Source: Spirochaetaceae bacterium (GTDB taxonomy: Bacteria; Spirochaetota; Spirochaetia; Treponematales; Treponemataceae). From it: 12,931 nt of DNA. The DNA is taken from contig JAISVD010000230.1 of NCBI GenBank assembly GCA_031271875.1, forward strand, positions 1 to 12,931. Reading direction: 5' to 3'. The notes under the pieces are model-generated. The model was given only the letters and a program-made list of their open reading frames with translations. It was not told the origin of the DNA and did not search any database. A program made the translations under genes and the position numbers. Positions 6,179 to 12,279 of this stretch are shown here, one piece after another. Positions within the stretch are counted from its first letter, which is position 1; the number at the start of each line of letters is the position of its first letter.

Positions 6179-7417
6179 TTATTCATTATCGTCTTCTGAA
6201 TCACCGTCATCATTTTCATCAACAATGACGACAGAATCGGGAACTTCCTTTACAGCCATACTCTGATGATATTGTTCGGCAAGCATGGTTTTGGTAAACT
6301 GTGCAGACGGTTCTAATTCATATACAAGATCTTCCAGTTCGTCAATAGTCAGTTTGAAAAACTCTTTTCGCAGATTAATTTTATTTACCCGCTTTTCGTT
6401 GAGCCGTTTATGTAGTTTGGTTTCAAGTTCCGATGCGTTTTCAGAAAAAATGAGACAGTGAATATCAAACCTAAAAGGCACAGACGCATCACCAAGTTCA
6501 TCTACTCTGTCTTCGGGTACAGAGCGGCGTGTCATACCAACTTTGAAGACAGTCTCACCAAAAGAACCCAAATTACTTATGATATAAATATACCCGGCTT
6601 GCCCATGCTCCAGTTTGATAATTTCCGCTTTCTTGAATTCAACATTGTCAAGCTGGGACTGAACTTTTGTAAGGCGCTCTTGCAGCTGTTTTATTAATGC
6701 CGCATCATTGACATTATTAAGTTGATTTTGAACGGCAAGGATTTCATTTTTATACTTTTCTTCTTCTTGTTCTACTTTTTTACGCTCCGCCTCAAGCTGC
6801 TTGCGTTCTGCCGTTTCTTGACGCATTTTCTCACGAATCGCTTTTTGCTCTTCTCGGATGCGTTCTTTTTGTATGTAATATTCGTACTCGATTTTAACAG
6901 CTTCTGTGAATAAATATTCAATTTCACCGATAAATCTTGTTATTGTCGGGGCCATGTTCTGATTTCCATCAGTGGCAATTTTTTGATATTTTGCAGTCAT
7001 TGATTTAATATCTTTTATTGCCTTATCAAGCTTGGAAAATTTTAAATTGAAAAGTATATTTTGCAATTCCGATTCAAGGACAATTACCATGAGCTTGTAT
7101 ATAGCCATGTTTGTTTTTGTTGTATAGCGCCCTTCGTATTTGGCAAGAAGCTCTTTAATCACTTTTTCATTCAGATTATAGCGTTTTCGAAGCTCACGGA
7201 CATCCATAAAATTGAGTTTTAATTTTACTGTTGTTTCAAGCAACTCATCGGCTTCATCTGTAGATTCGCTCAGAATACCTTTTGGTGTTTCATAATCATA
7301 AAAATACCGATTGATTGAATATTGAAGGCTCTTAAACGCTGTCTGAACCTTTAACAGTTTCTTTGCGTATGACTCCGTTGACTTTTTAGTTTTTTGTTGT
7401 TCGGCTTCGGCATCCAT
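6179..7417 (-). CDS. DUF4041 and GIY-YIG (T5orf172) nuclease, SNIPE-like, main part
   Basis: A 412-residue reading frame with three visible parts. Residues about 100-182 look like a divergent DUF4041 (MAIYKLMVIVLESELQNIL up to KIEYEYYIQKERIREEQ). Residues 182-268 are a highly charged coiled coil. Residues 272-365 are a T5orf172-type GIY-YIG domain (AGYIYIISN, then VFKVGMTRR, DRVDELGDASVPF, ELETKLHKRL and RKEFF). DUF4041 plus GIY-YIG is the layout of SNIPE, a reported membrane-associated nuclease that cuts incoming phage DNA; phage T5 also encodes the GIY-YIG type. An acidic tail ends the protein. The ATG at 7417 has no good ribosome site, and the family's N-terminal coiled coil is in the upstream frame, so this is probably the larger piece of a gene frameshifted at an A7 run. 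Defence function is inferred from architecture. Confidence 0.85.
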   Translation of the reverse strand: MDAEAEQQKTKKSTESYAKKLLKVQTAFKSLQYSINRYFYDYETPKGILSESTDEADELLETTVKLKLNFMDVRELRKRYNLNEKVIKELLAKYEGRYTTKTNMAIYKLMVIVLESELQNILFNLKFSKLDKAIKDIKSMTAKYQKIATDGNQNMAPTITRFIGEIEYLFTEAVKIEYEYYIQKERIREEQKAIREKMRQETAERKQLEAERKKVEQEEEKYKNEILAVQNQLNNVNDAALIKQLQERLTKVQSQLDNVEFKKAEIIKLEHGQAGYIYIISNLGSFGETVFKVGMTRRSVPEDRVDELGDASVPFRFDIHCLIFSENASELETKLHKRLNEKRVNKINLRKEFFKLTIDELEDLVYELEPSAQFTKTMLAEQYHQSMAVKEVPDSVVIVDENDDGDSEDDNE

Positions 7418-7727
7418 AAGTGCATTTTTTTCTCAACAATAAAGGATTCAATTCGGATTGTTTTTCATTAAGTTGATCGGTTATTTCTTCAAAGGCTTTC
7501 TTTTTAGCTGCTTCCGCAATCTCATTGAATAATTTTTCTCTGGTACTTTTTATTTCCTCATACATAGCAGCTTGTTCTCGACGATTATTTGTTAGACGTT
7601 CAATGTCGTCCTGCAAATTTTTCGCTTCCAATTCAAGATTGATAATCCGATTACAGTCAATGCAGAAACCTTTATCATTAACTTTGTGAAAAAGTCCGCC
7701 TTTTCCACAACGCTGACACTTTACCAT
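7386..7727 (-). CDS. Zinc-ribbon and coiled-coil N-terminal part of the split nuclease gene
   Basis: A 113-residue frame opening with a zinc-ribbon (C4-x2-C7 and C22-x2-C25 in KCQRCGKGG and GFCIDCN). A coiled coil of about 75 residues rich in Glu and Lys follows. It starts with an excellent ribosome site (GAGGAGCAAAAA then ATG). Its last 15 or so codons, after the A7 run, read CTYGCRSRTTKN and look unnatural. Dropping one A at 7425-7431 instead gives PLLLRKNALMDAEAE and continues straight into the downstream nuclease frame. It is therefore most likely the 5' part of one gene of about 510 codons. A genuine separate zinc-ribbon protein overlapping the next gene by 32 bp remains possible. The zinc-ribbon replaces the membrane segment known in SNIPE. 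Confidence 0.75.
   Translation of the reverse strand: MVKCQRCGKGGLFHKVNDKGFCIDCNRIINLELEAKNLQDDIERLTNNRREQAAMYEEIKSTREKLFNEIAEAAKKKAFEEITDQLNEKQSELNPLLLRKKCTYGCRSRTTKN
7425..7431 (-). other. A7 homopolymer at the frame junction of the nuclease gene
   Basis: Seven A on the coding strand (TTGAG-A7-TGCA). The upstream frame reads AGA AAA AAA TGC. Losing one A, or a +1 shift, joins the zinc-ribbon frame to the DUF4041/GIY-YIG frame. The site could be a mutation, a phase-variable tract, transcriptional slippage or a sequencing error. Confidence 0.7.
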
Positions 7728-7827
7728 TTTTTGCTCCTCATTTATTTATTTTGATACTTTATGGACCTGTCTTTGATTAGTTTATGTTTCCCATTCCAGT
7801 GATATACCTATCTAGGTTGGATCTTTA

Positions 7828-7836
7828 ATTATAGCA
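7828..7836 (-). promoter_or_regulatory. Candidate extended -10 promoter of the nuclease gene
   Basis: The minus strand reads TG-C-TATAAT, a perfect extended -10, about 100 nt upstream of the zinc-ribbon ATG at 7727. No matching -35 is seen at 16-18 bp. The leader between has no strong structure that I can see. Confidence 0.45.
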
Positions 7837-7883
7837 ATGACCGCTAACCTCTTTTTATTACATATTATAGTTGCAATTTCCTA

Positions 7884-7956
7884 TGGGCGCTGACGGGATC
7901 GAACCGCCGACATTCTGGTTGTGACCCAGACGCTCTCCCGGCTGAGCTAAGCGCCC
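7884..7956 (-). tRNA. tRNA-Val (anticodon CAC)
   Basis: On the minus strand the acceptor GGGCGCT pairs with the 3' strand AGCGCCC, with discriminator A. The D-arm is GCTC-AGCCGGGA-GAGC. The anticodon stem TCTGG/CCAGA encloses GTCACAA, giving anticodon CAC (reads GUG, Val). The T-arm holds GGTTCGATCCC. The length is 73 nt and CCA is not encoded. It borders the AT-rich accessory block and could be its integration site, although no second copy of the tRNA 3' end was found in the window. Confidence 0.96.
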
Positions 7957-7965
7957 GATAGCAAC

Positions 7966-7995
7966 AGTATATCACACCATAAAATCGGTAGTCAA
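7966..7995 (-). promoter_or_regulatory. Promoter of tRNA-Val
   Basis: The minus strand has TTGACT (7995-7990), an 18-bp spacer and TATACT (7971-7966). Transcription would start a few bases before the tRNA 5' end at 7956. Confidence 0.65.
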
Positions 7996-8008
7996 TGGGA
8001 AAATCCTA

Positions 8009-8037
8009 TTGAATCTTCAGTTTATTAGTTATATGAT
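8009..8037 (+). promoter_or_regulatory. Probable promoter of the hyd maturation operon
   Basis: TTGAAT (8009-8014, four of six) lies 17 bp before TATGAT (8032-8037, five of six). The predicted start near 8044 leaves a leader of about 255 nt before the first gene. A short inverted repeat, ATGATA-GACT-TATCAT (8033-8048), overlaps the -10 and the start point and could be an operator. Confidence 0.5.
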
Positions 8038-8084
8038 AGACTTATCATCCTGAAATAAGAGAAATCTTTTATGGGGTGAGCAAC

Positions 8085-8126
8085 TTGCAAAAACTGCGAA
8101 CCCGCGGTTCGGGCGGGATTTTGCAA
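8085..8126 (+). ncRNA. Nested hairpin in the hyd leader
   Basis: Outer arms TTGCAAAA (8085-8092) and TTTTGCAA (8119-8126) enclose an inner GC-rich hairpin CGAACC-CGC-GGTTCG (8097-8111). It lies in the 342-bp gap between tRNA-Val and the first hyd-operon gene. It may be a leader-RNA element, or a REP- or MITE-like repeat. No T-run follows, so a simple terminator is unlikely. Confidence 0.4.
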
Positions 8127-8244
8127 TTGACACATTTCAATCATACCTTGCAGGCAAAGATACGTTCTGGCTGAACGAGGGGAAGATGAACCATTCATTG
8201 CGGAAACCGTTCCGGCGGTATGCCTTGATGTTTTTTGTTAATCA

Positions 8245-8284
8245 CCCCTCTAGGAGGGAATCCTCCATGCAGGGGATTTTATGA
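8245..8284 (+). promoter_or_regulatory. Structured leader with mini-ORF just upstream of the first hyd gene
   Basis: GGAGG-GAAT-CCTCC (8253-8266) is nested inside CCCCT (8245-8249) and AGGGG (8271-8275). A mutually exclusive hairpin CCCTC/GAGGG (8246-8250 with 8254-8258) is also possible. The GGAGG is itself a ribosome site for ATG 8267, which opens a five-codon frame MQGIL ending in TGA at 8282-8284. CTCC at 8263-8266 could alternatively pair with GGAG of the next gene's ribosome site (8289-8292). The arrangement looks like translational or attenuation control. Confidence 0.4.
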
Positions 8285-8298
8285 TTAAGGAGAATATC

Positions 8299-8553
8299 AT
8301 GCAGCGTATAGCCGTAATTGGAGCGATTCTTGAGAAACCGCAGATCATCCAGCAGCAATTTAACGAACTCGTCTCAGCCCACATGTCTATTGTGAAAGGC
8401 CGCATAGGGATTCCCTTTGAGGATGATGAGCCGGCAGTGGTATCTATTATTGTCAAGGGCGGCATAAACGAAATCAATGCACTCACAGGAAAATTGGGGA
8501 ATCTGGCTCATGTGACCGTAAAGACTGCAATTTCCAGCAGAAACATTGAATAG
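8299..8553 (+). CDS. TM1266-family putative iron-only hydrogenase system regulator
   Basis: An 84-residue protein beginning MQRIAVIGAILEKP, with the family's central segment HMSIVKGRIGIPF and VVSIIVKGGINEINALTGKLGNL. This pattern is the small ferredoxin-like (ACT/NikR C-terminal-like) fold of T. maritima TM1266, found beside [FeFe]-hydrogenase maturation genes and called a putative regulator. No DNA-binding region is visible, so it may sense a ligand or act with another factor. The start at 8299 is chosen because AAGGAG lies 6 nt upstream. An in-frame ATG at 8281, overlapping the stop of a five-codon mini-ORF as ATGA, would add six residues. It is the first gene of the operon, 9 bp before hydG. 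Confidence 0.88.
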   Translation: MQRIAVIGAILEKPQIIQQQFNELVSAHMSIVKGRIGIPFEDDEPAVVSIIVKGGINEINALTGKLGNLAHVTVKTAISSRNIE

Positions 8554-8562
8554 GGGCGTATC

Positions 8563-9939
8563 ATGTTTATCGAAAAAGAGTATATCAATTCGGTTCTGGA
8601 ACAGGCGAAAGATACAGATGATAATGAGATTGAAGCAATTCTTAACCGGGCGGAACATTCCAGGGGCTTAAACCATACCGATATTGCGGCACTGCTGCAG
8701 ACAACAAAGCCTGAACATATAACGCGGATATTTTCCATTGCAAATAACATTAAACAGCAGATTTACGGAAACCGGATTGTTTTATTCGCTCCCCTGTATG
8801 TAAGTGATTACTGTGTGAATCAGTGTGCATACTGCGGTTATAATTGCGGCAATTCATTTAATCGGCGGAAGCTGACTATGGATGAGATCCGCCGGGAGGT
8901 TCTCATCCTCGAACAAATGGGGCATAAACGATTAGCCCTTGAAGCAGGAGAAGATGACGACCGCTGTTCCATAGACTATATACTGGAATGTATCCATACG
9001 ATTTATGATATGAAATGCAACAATGGCGAGATACGCCGATTGAACGTGAATATCGCTGCTACCACAACGGAGAATTATCGGAAACTGAAAGATGCGGAAA
9101 TAGGAACCTATATTCTCTTTCAGGAAACCTACGACCAGGATGTCTATAACCGGATGCATATCAGCGGCCCCAAAAAGGATTTCGCCTATCACCTGGAAGC
9201 CTTCGACCGTGCCATGGAAGGCGGGATTGATGATGTAGGCGGCGGCGTACTGTTTGGCCTGGCGGATCCTTTTTTTGAAGTTATTGGGCTGATGATTCAC
9301 AACGAACATCTGGAAAAAAAATTCGGCGCCGGTTTTCATACCATCTCCGTACCCCGGCTGTGCAAATCCGGAACGATTAATATCAATGCATTTCCCCATC
9401 TTGTGAATGACCAGGTATTTGAAAAAATAACGGCGGTAATCCGCCTGGCTGTTCCGTTTACGGGGATGATACTTTCTACACGGGAAGGCCATACCATGCG
9501 GAAAAAACTTTTGAAACTCGGCATATCCCAGCTTTCTGCAGGTTCGTCCACCGAAGTAGGCGGTTACAGCAGGCGGGAAGAAGGCAGAAGCAATCCCCAG
9601 TTTGAAGTAAATGATGATCGTGATGCCACAGCCATCATCGGGGAACTTATGGATGACGGATATATCCCCAGTTTCTGTACTGCCTGTTACCGCAGCGGAC
9701 GTACCGGTGACCGCTTCATGGAACTGGCAAAATCAGGACAGATAAAAGATGTCTGCCTCCCTAACGCATTATTGACTCTCCGGGAATATGCAGAAGATTA
9801 CGGAAATGATTCTTTCAAAGAAAAAGCAAAAGCCGCTATTCTGCGGGAATACCCGCATATCAGTAATGATAGAATCAGAAAGCTCACGGTTGAAAATGTG
9901 GAAAAGATCGGCGCCGGAGCGAGAGACTTGTATTTATAA
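8563..9939 (+). CDS. hydG: [FeFe]-hydrogenase H-cluster maturase HydG, radical SAM tyrosine lyase
   Basis: A 458-residue radical-SAM enzyme of normal HydG length. Cys84, Cys88 and Cys91 in CVNQCAYC bind the cluster that cleaves SAM. The C-terminal CX2CX22C motif is complete (CTACYRSGRTGDRF, Cys372 and Cys375, then Cys398) and holds the second, five-iron auxiliary cluster. This motif separates HydG from ThiH. GGGVLFGLADP and GFHTISVPRL are typical of the tyrosine-lyase core. HydG splits tyrosine into p-cresol and dehydroglycine, giving the CO and cyanide that end up as an Fe(CO)2(CN)-cysteine unit for the H-cluster. It acts in the cytoplasm with HydE and HydF. The start codon follows the TM1266-type gene by 9 bp with a weak GGGG ribosome site, so coupling to the upstream gene is likely. 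Confidence 0.97.
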   Translation: MFIEKEYINSVLEQAKDTDDNEIEAILNRAEHSRGLNHTDIAALLQTTKPEHITRIFSIANNIKQQIYGNRIVLFAPLYVSDYCVNQCAYCGYNCGNSFNRRKLTMDEIRREVLILEQMGHKRLALEAGEDDDRCSIDYILECIHTIYDMKCNNGEIRRLNVNIAATTTENYRKLKDAEIGTYILFQETYDQDVYNRMHISGPKKDFAYHLEAFDRAMEGGIDDVGGGVLFGLADPFFEVIGLMIHNEHLEKKFGAGFHTISVPRLCKSGTININAFPHLVNDQVFEKITAVIRLAVPFTGMILSTREGHTMRKKLLKLGISQLSAGSSTEVGGYSRREEGRSNPQFEVNDDRDATAIIGELMDDGYIPSFCTACYRSGRTGDRFMELAKSGQIKDVCLPNALLTLREYAEDYGNDSFKEKAKAAILREYPHISNDRIRKLTVENVEKIGAGARDLYL

Positions 9940-9953
9940 TTGAGGAAAAAACA

Positions 9954-11147
9954 ATGCACACAACTCCTGCATCCATGCGGAAACAGGTCATTATTGTAGG
10001 GAATACTAATTCGGGAAAATCGGCTTTGTTCAACGCCCTCTGCGGACAGGATCGGTCTATTGTTTCCGGCCAGCCGGGAACTACCACAGATCCGGTTCAG
10101 ACAACGATGGAGCTCATTCCCTTTGGCCCCATCGTATTGATCGACAGCGCCGGATTGAATGACCAAAGCGCTCTGGGAAATGAACGGATACGGAAAACAA
10201 TCATGGTTCAACGAAGGGCCGATGCAGCAATCTATGCAGCCGATCCATTGGATTTCAACAGGGATGACTATCACGTGTTCCGAAAACGGGAGATGCCCCA
10301 TATTCTTGTATTCAGCAAAGCGGATATGCTTGAAGAGATGACCAGGGAAGCCCTCATGCAGGAGTATCCCCACGCTGTTCTGGTCTCCTCAAAAACCGGA
10401 ACAGGAATTAAGGCGCTCCAGGAAACAGTGGCTGCATTGCTTTCTGTTCAGCATCCGGATGAAGAAAGCCTCATCCGCGGACTGCTCTCAGCGGGGGACA
10501 CGGCCATCATGGTAGTACCGGCAGACTCGGAAGCGCCCAAAGGAAGGTTAATTCTTCCTCAAGCTGCCGTACTCCGGGACTGTCTGGATCATAACATAAA
10601 AACCCTGGTATGCCGGGAAACGGAACTGGAACAAGCTCTGGAGGAACTCAAAAAAACTGATCTTGTAATTACCGACAGCCAGATATTCGGATTTGTCAAC
10701 CGGATACTGCCCAGGGAAATTCCTTTAACTTCTTTTTCTATGCTTTTTGCCAGACAAAAAGGGAATTTTACCCAGTTGGTGAAAGGCGCTGAAATTCTGC
10801 GAACACTCCCCGACGGAGGAGAAGTTCTTATGCTTGAGGGATGCACCCATAATCATACCCATGAAGATATAGGAAGGATGCAAATCCCTGACTTGCTCCG
10901 GAAAAAAACAGGAAAATCTTTGCGTTTTCACTTTTATTCCGGTTATGATTTTCCTGAAGCTCTCAGCCCGTACTGCCTGGCAATTCAATGCGGCTGCTGT
11001 ATGCTGAATAAACGGGAAGTCGGTTTCCGCCTCGCTGCGCTGGAAAGGCTGGGTATTCCGGCAACAAACTACGGAATGGTTCTTGCCTGGGCGTATGATA
11101 TTCTGGATCGCAGCCTGGAGATTTTCCGTATTCCGGCGGCCCGATGA
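9954..11147 (+). CDS. hydF: [FeFe]-hydrogenase maturation GTPase/scaffold HydF
   Basis: A 397-residue protein. An Era/TrmE-like GTPase domain comes first: P-loop GNTNSGKS at residues 16-23, switch GTTTDPV at 42-48, DSAG at 64-67, and SKAD at 121-124 in the NKxD position. A dimerisation region follows, then a C-terminal cluster-binding domain with C297-T-H299 and C346-G-C-C349. HydF receives the assembled di-iron precursor and passes it to apo-hydrogenase. The usual HydF motif is CxH followed by HCxxC; here the residue before the first Cys is Gln (IQCGCC), and an extra Cys348 sits inside the motif. GAGG about 8 nt before the ATG is a good ribosome site. The gap after hydG is 14 bp, and the stop overlaps hydE as ATGA. 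Confidence 0.96.
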   Translation: MHTTPASMRKQVIIVGNTNSGKSALFNALCGQDRSIVSGQPGTTTDPVQTTMELIPFGPIVLIDSAGLNDQSALGNERIRKTIMVQRRADAAIYAADPLDFNRDDYHVFRKREMPHILVFSKADMLEEMTREALMQEYPHAVLVSSKTGTGIKALQETVAALLSVQHPDEESLIRGLLSAGDTAIMVVPADSEAPKGRLILPQAAVLRDCLDHNIKTLVCRETELEQALEELKKTDLVITDSQIFGFVNRILPREIPLTSFSMLFARQKGNFTQLVKGAEILRTLPDGGEVLMLEGCTHNHTHEDIGRMQIPDLLRKKTGKSLRFHFYSGYDFPEALSPYCLAIQCGCCMLNKREVGFRLAALERLGIPATNYGMVLAWAYDILDRSLEIFRIPAAR

Positions 11148-12274
11148 ATACGGCAGCCCGCATTTCAGCGGCCCTTGGATGTGTACAATCTCTGAATAAG
11201 AAAGATACAGCCTGGCTTATCAGTGAACTGCGGCAGCTCCCGGATTGGAATTCTGTTTCAAGCACTACCGTCATCCAGCATGAATTATTCAGAAAAGCTG
11301 AAGAACAACGGAACGCTTTTTTCGGGCGGCAGGTATATATCCGCGGCTTACTGGAAATATCAAGCTATTGCCGGAGGGATTGTTATTACTGCGGTCTCCG
11401 CAGAAGCAATCAAAAAGCGAAGCGTTACAGGCTGAAAGAAGAAGATATTCTGTCCTGCTGTTCCGCCGCGTATGAAATGGGGATACGGACATTTGTACTG
11501 CAAGGGGGGGAAGATCCTGACTTAACGGAAATGCTTATCTGCCGTATTGCAGGGAACATTAAGAACCGTTATCCTGATACCGCTCTCACCCTTTCCCTGG
11601 GAGAATGGCCCCGGAGCACTCTTCTTGCCTTCTATAATGCCGGCGCAGACCGTTATCTGCTCCGCCATGAAAGCGCATCACAGGAACACTATTGTGTTCT
11701 GCATCCTCATGCCCAAAGGTTGGAAAACCGGAAACGCTGTTTGTCCGATTTAATGGATATCGGATTTCAGACCGGCGCAGGTTTTATGACCGGCAGTCCT
11801 GGTCAAGGTCCGGAAGAATTGGCGGAAGATCTCTTGTTTATTAAGGAGCTGCATCCTCACATGGCGGGGATTGGCCCTTTCATTCCCCATCGGGATACGC
11901 CATTCAAAGATGAACCGCCGGGAGACATCAGGACTGTTCTGATAATGCTGTCGTTAACCCGGCTTATGCTGCCGGATATCCTTCTTCCCTCAACTACAGC
12001 ATTAGGCAGCATTCATCCTGCAGGACAACTGCTGGGTCTGGCAGCCGGGGCCAATGTGGTCATGCCCAATATCAGTCCCAATGAAACAAGAGAACAATAT
12101 GAATTGTATAATGGAAAAAAATCGTGGGGAACTGAATCAGCGGAAGGGCTTTCTTCTCTTTGTGCGGCCCTGACCGGCGCAGGATTCATCCCTGATTTTT
12201 CAAAGGGAAATTCTCCCAGAGAGCGTCATTCTCCCTGGGAGAACCATTCTCCCAGGGGTTCTGTAAACGCATAA
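11144..12274 (+). CDS. hydE: [FeFe]-hydrogenase maturase HydE, radical SAM enzyme
   Basis: A 376-residue BioB-like radical-SAM protein. Cys76, Cys80 and Cys83 in CRRDCYYC bind the SAM-cleaving cluster. GGEDP at 121-125, GFMTGSPGQGPEELAEDL and PFIPHRDTPF follow the family pattern. HydE acts on the HydG product to form the precursor of the [2Fe] subcluster. The second Cys triad near the C-terminus of T. maritima HydE is absent (only one Cys after residue 300), as in several homologues. The ATG overlaps the hydF stop by 4 bp, giving tight coupling. The last 22 or so residues (GNSPRERHSPWENHSPRGS) are an unusual extension encoded by three 18-bp repeats, beyond the usual length of about 350. Confidence 0.95.
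   Translation: MNTAARISAALGCVQSLNKKDTAWLISELRQLPDWNSVSSTTVIQHELFRKAEEQRNAFFGRQVYIRGLLEISSYCRRDCYYCGLRRSNQKAKRYRLKEEDILSCCSAAYEMGIRTFVLQGGEDPDLTEMLICRIAGNIKNRYPDTALTLSLGEWPRSTLLAFYNAGADRYLLRHESASQEHYCVLHPHAQRLENRKRCLSDLMDIGFQTGAGFMTGSPGQGPEELAEDLLFIKELHPHMAGIGPFIPHRDTPFKDEPPGDIRTVLIMLSLTRLMLPDILLPSTTALGSIHPAGQLLGLAAGANVVMPNISPNETREQYELYNGKKSWGTESAEGLSSLCAALTGAGFIPDFSKGNSPRERHSPWENHSPRGSVNA
12210..12263 (+). repeat. Three tandem 18-bp repeats at the 3' end of hydE
   Basis: The units are ATTCTCCCAGAGAGCGTC, ATTCTCCCTGGGAGAACC and ATTCTCCCAGGGGTTCTG. All three share ATTCTCCC. The middle unit holds the palindrome TTCTCCC-T-GGGAGAA, and GGGAGAA-CCA-TTCTCCC can form a competing hairpin with the third unit. 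In frame they encode a six-residue repeat of the type H/N-S-P-x-x-x. The hairpins lie only about 10-60 bp before the convergent symporter stop, so they may also affect transcript ends. Confidence 0.85.
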
Positions 12275-12279
12275 TGTAT

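Noticed and set aside
7425..7431. Programmed -1 frameshift at A-AAA-AAA
   Set aside because: The heptamer is in the correct register for a -1 slip, but -1 leads into the wrong frame; the nuclease frame needs +1 or the loss of one A.
8127..8155. Promoter at TTGACA 8127 for the hyd operon
   Set aside because: No acceptable -10 lies 16-19 bp downstream (the region reads GCAGGC); the 8009-8037 pair is better.
8932..9492. Leftward 186-codon frame opposite hydG
   Set aside because: It is antisense to a firmly identified hydG with complete motifs and has no ribosome site or recognisable domain.
12210..12263. CRISPR array
   Set aside because: The three units are directly adjacent 18-mers inside a coding frame, with no spacers of constant length and no cas genes.
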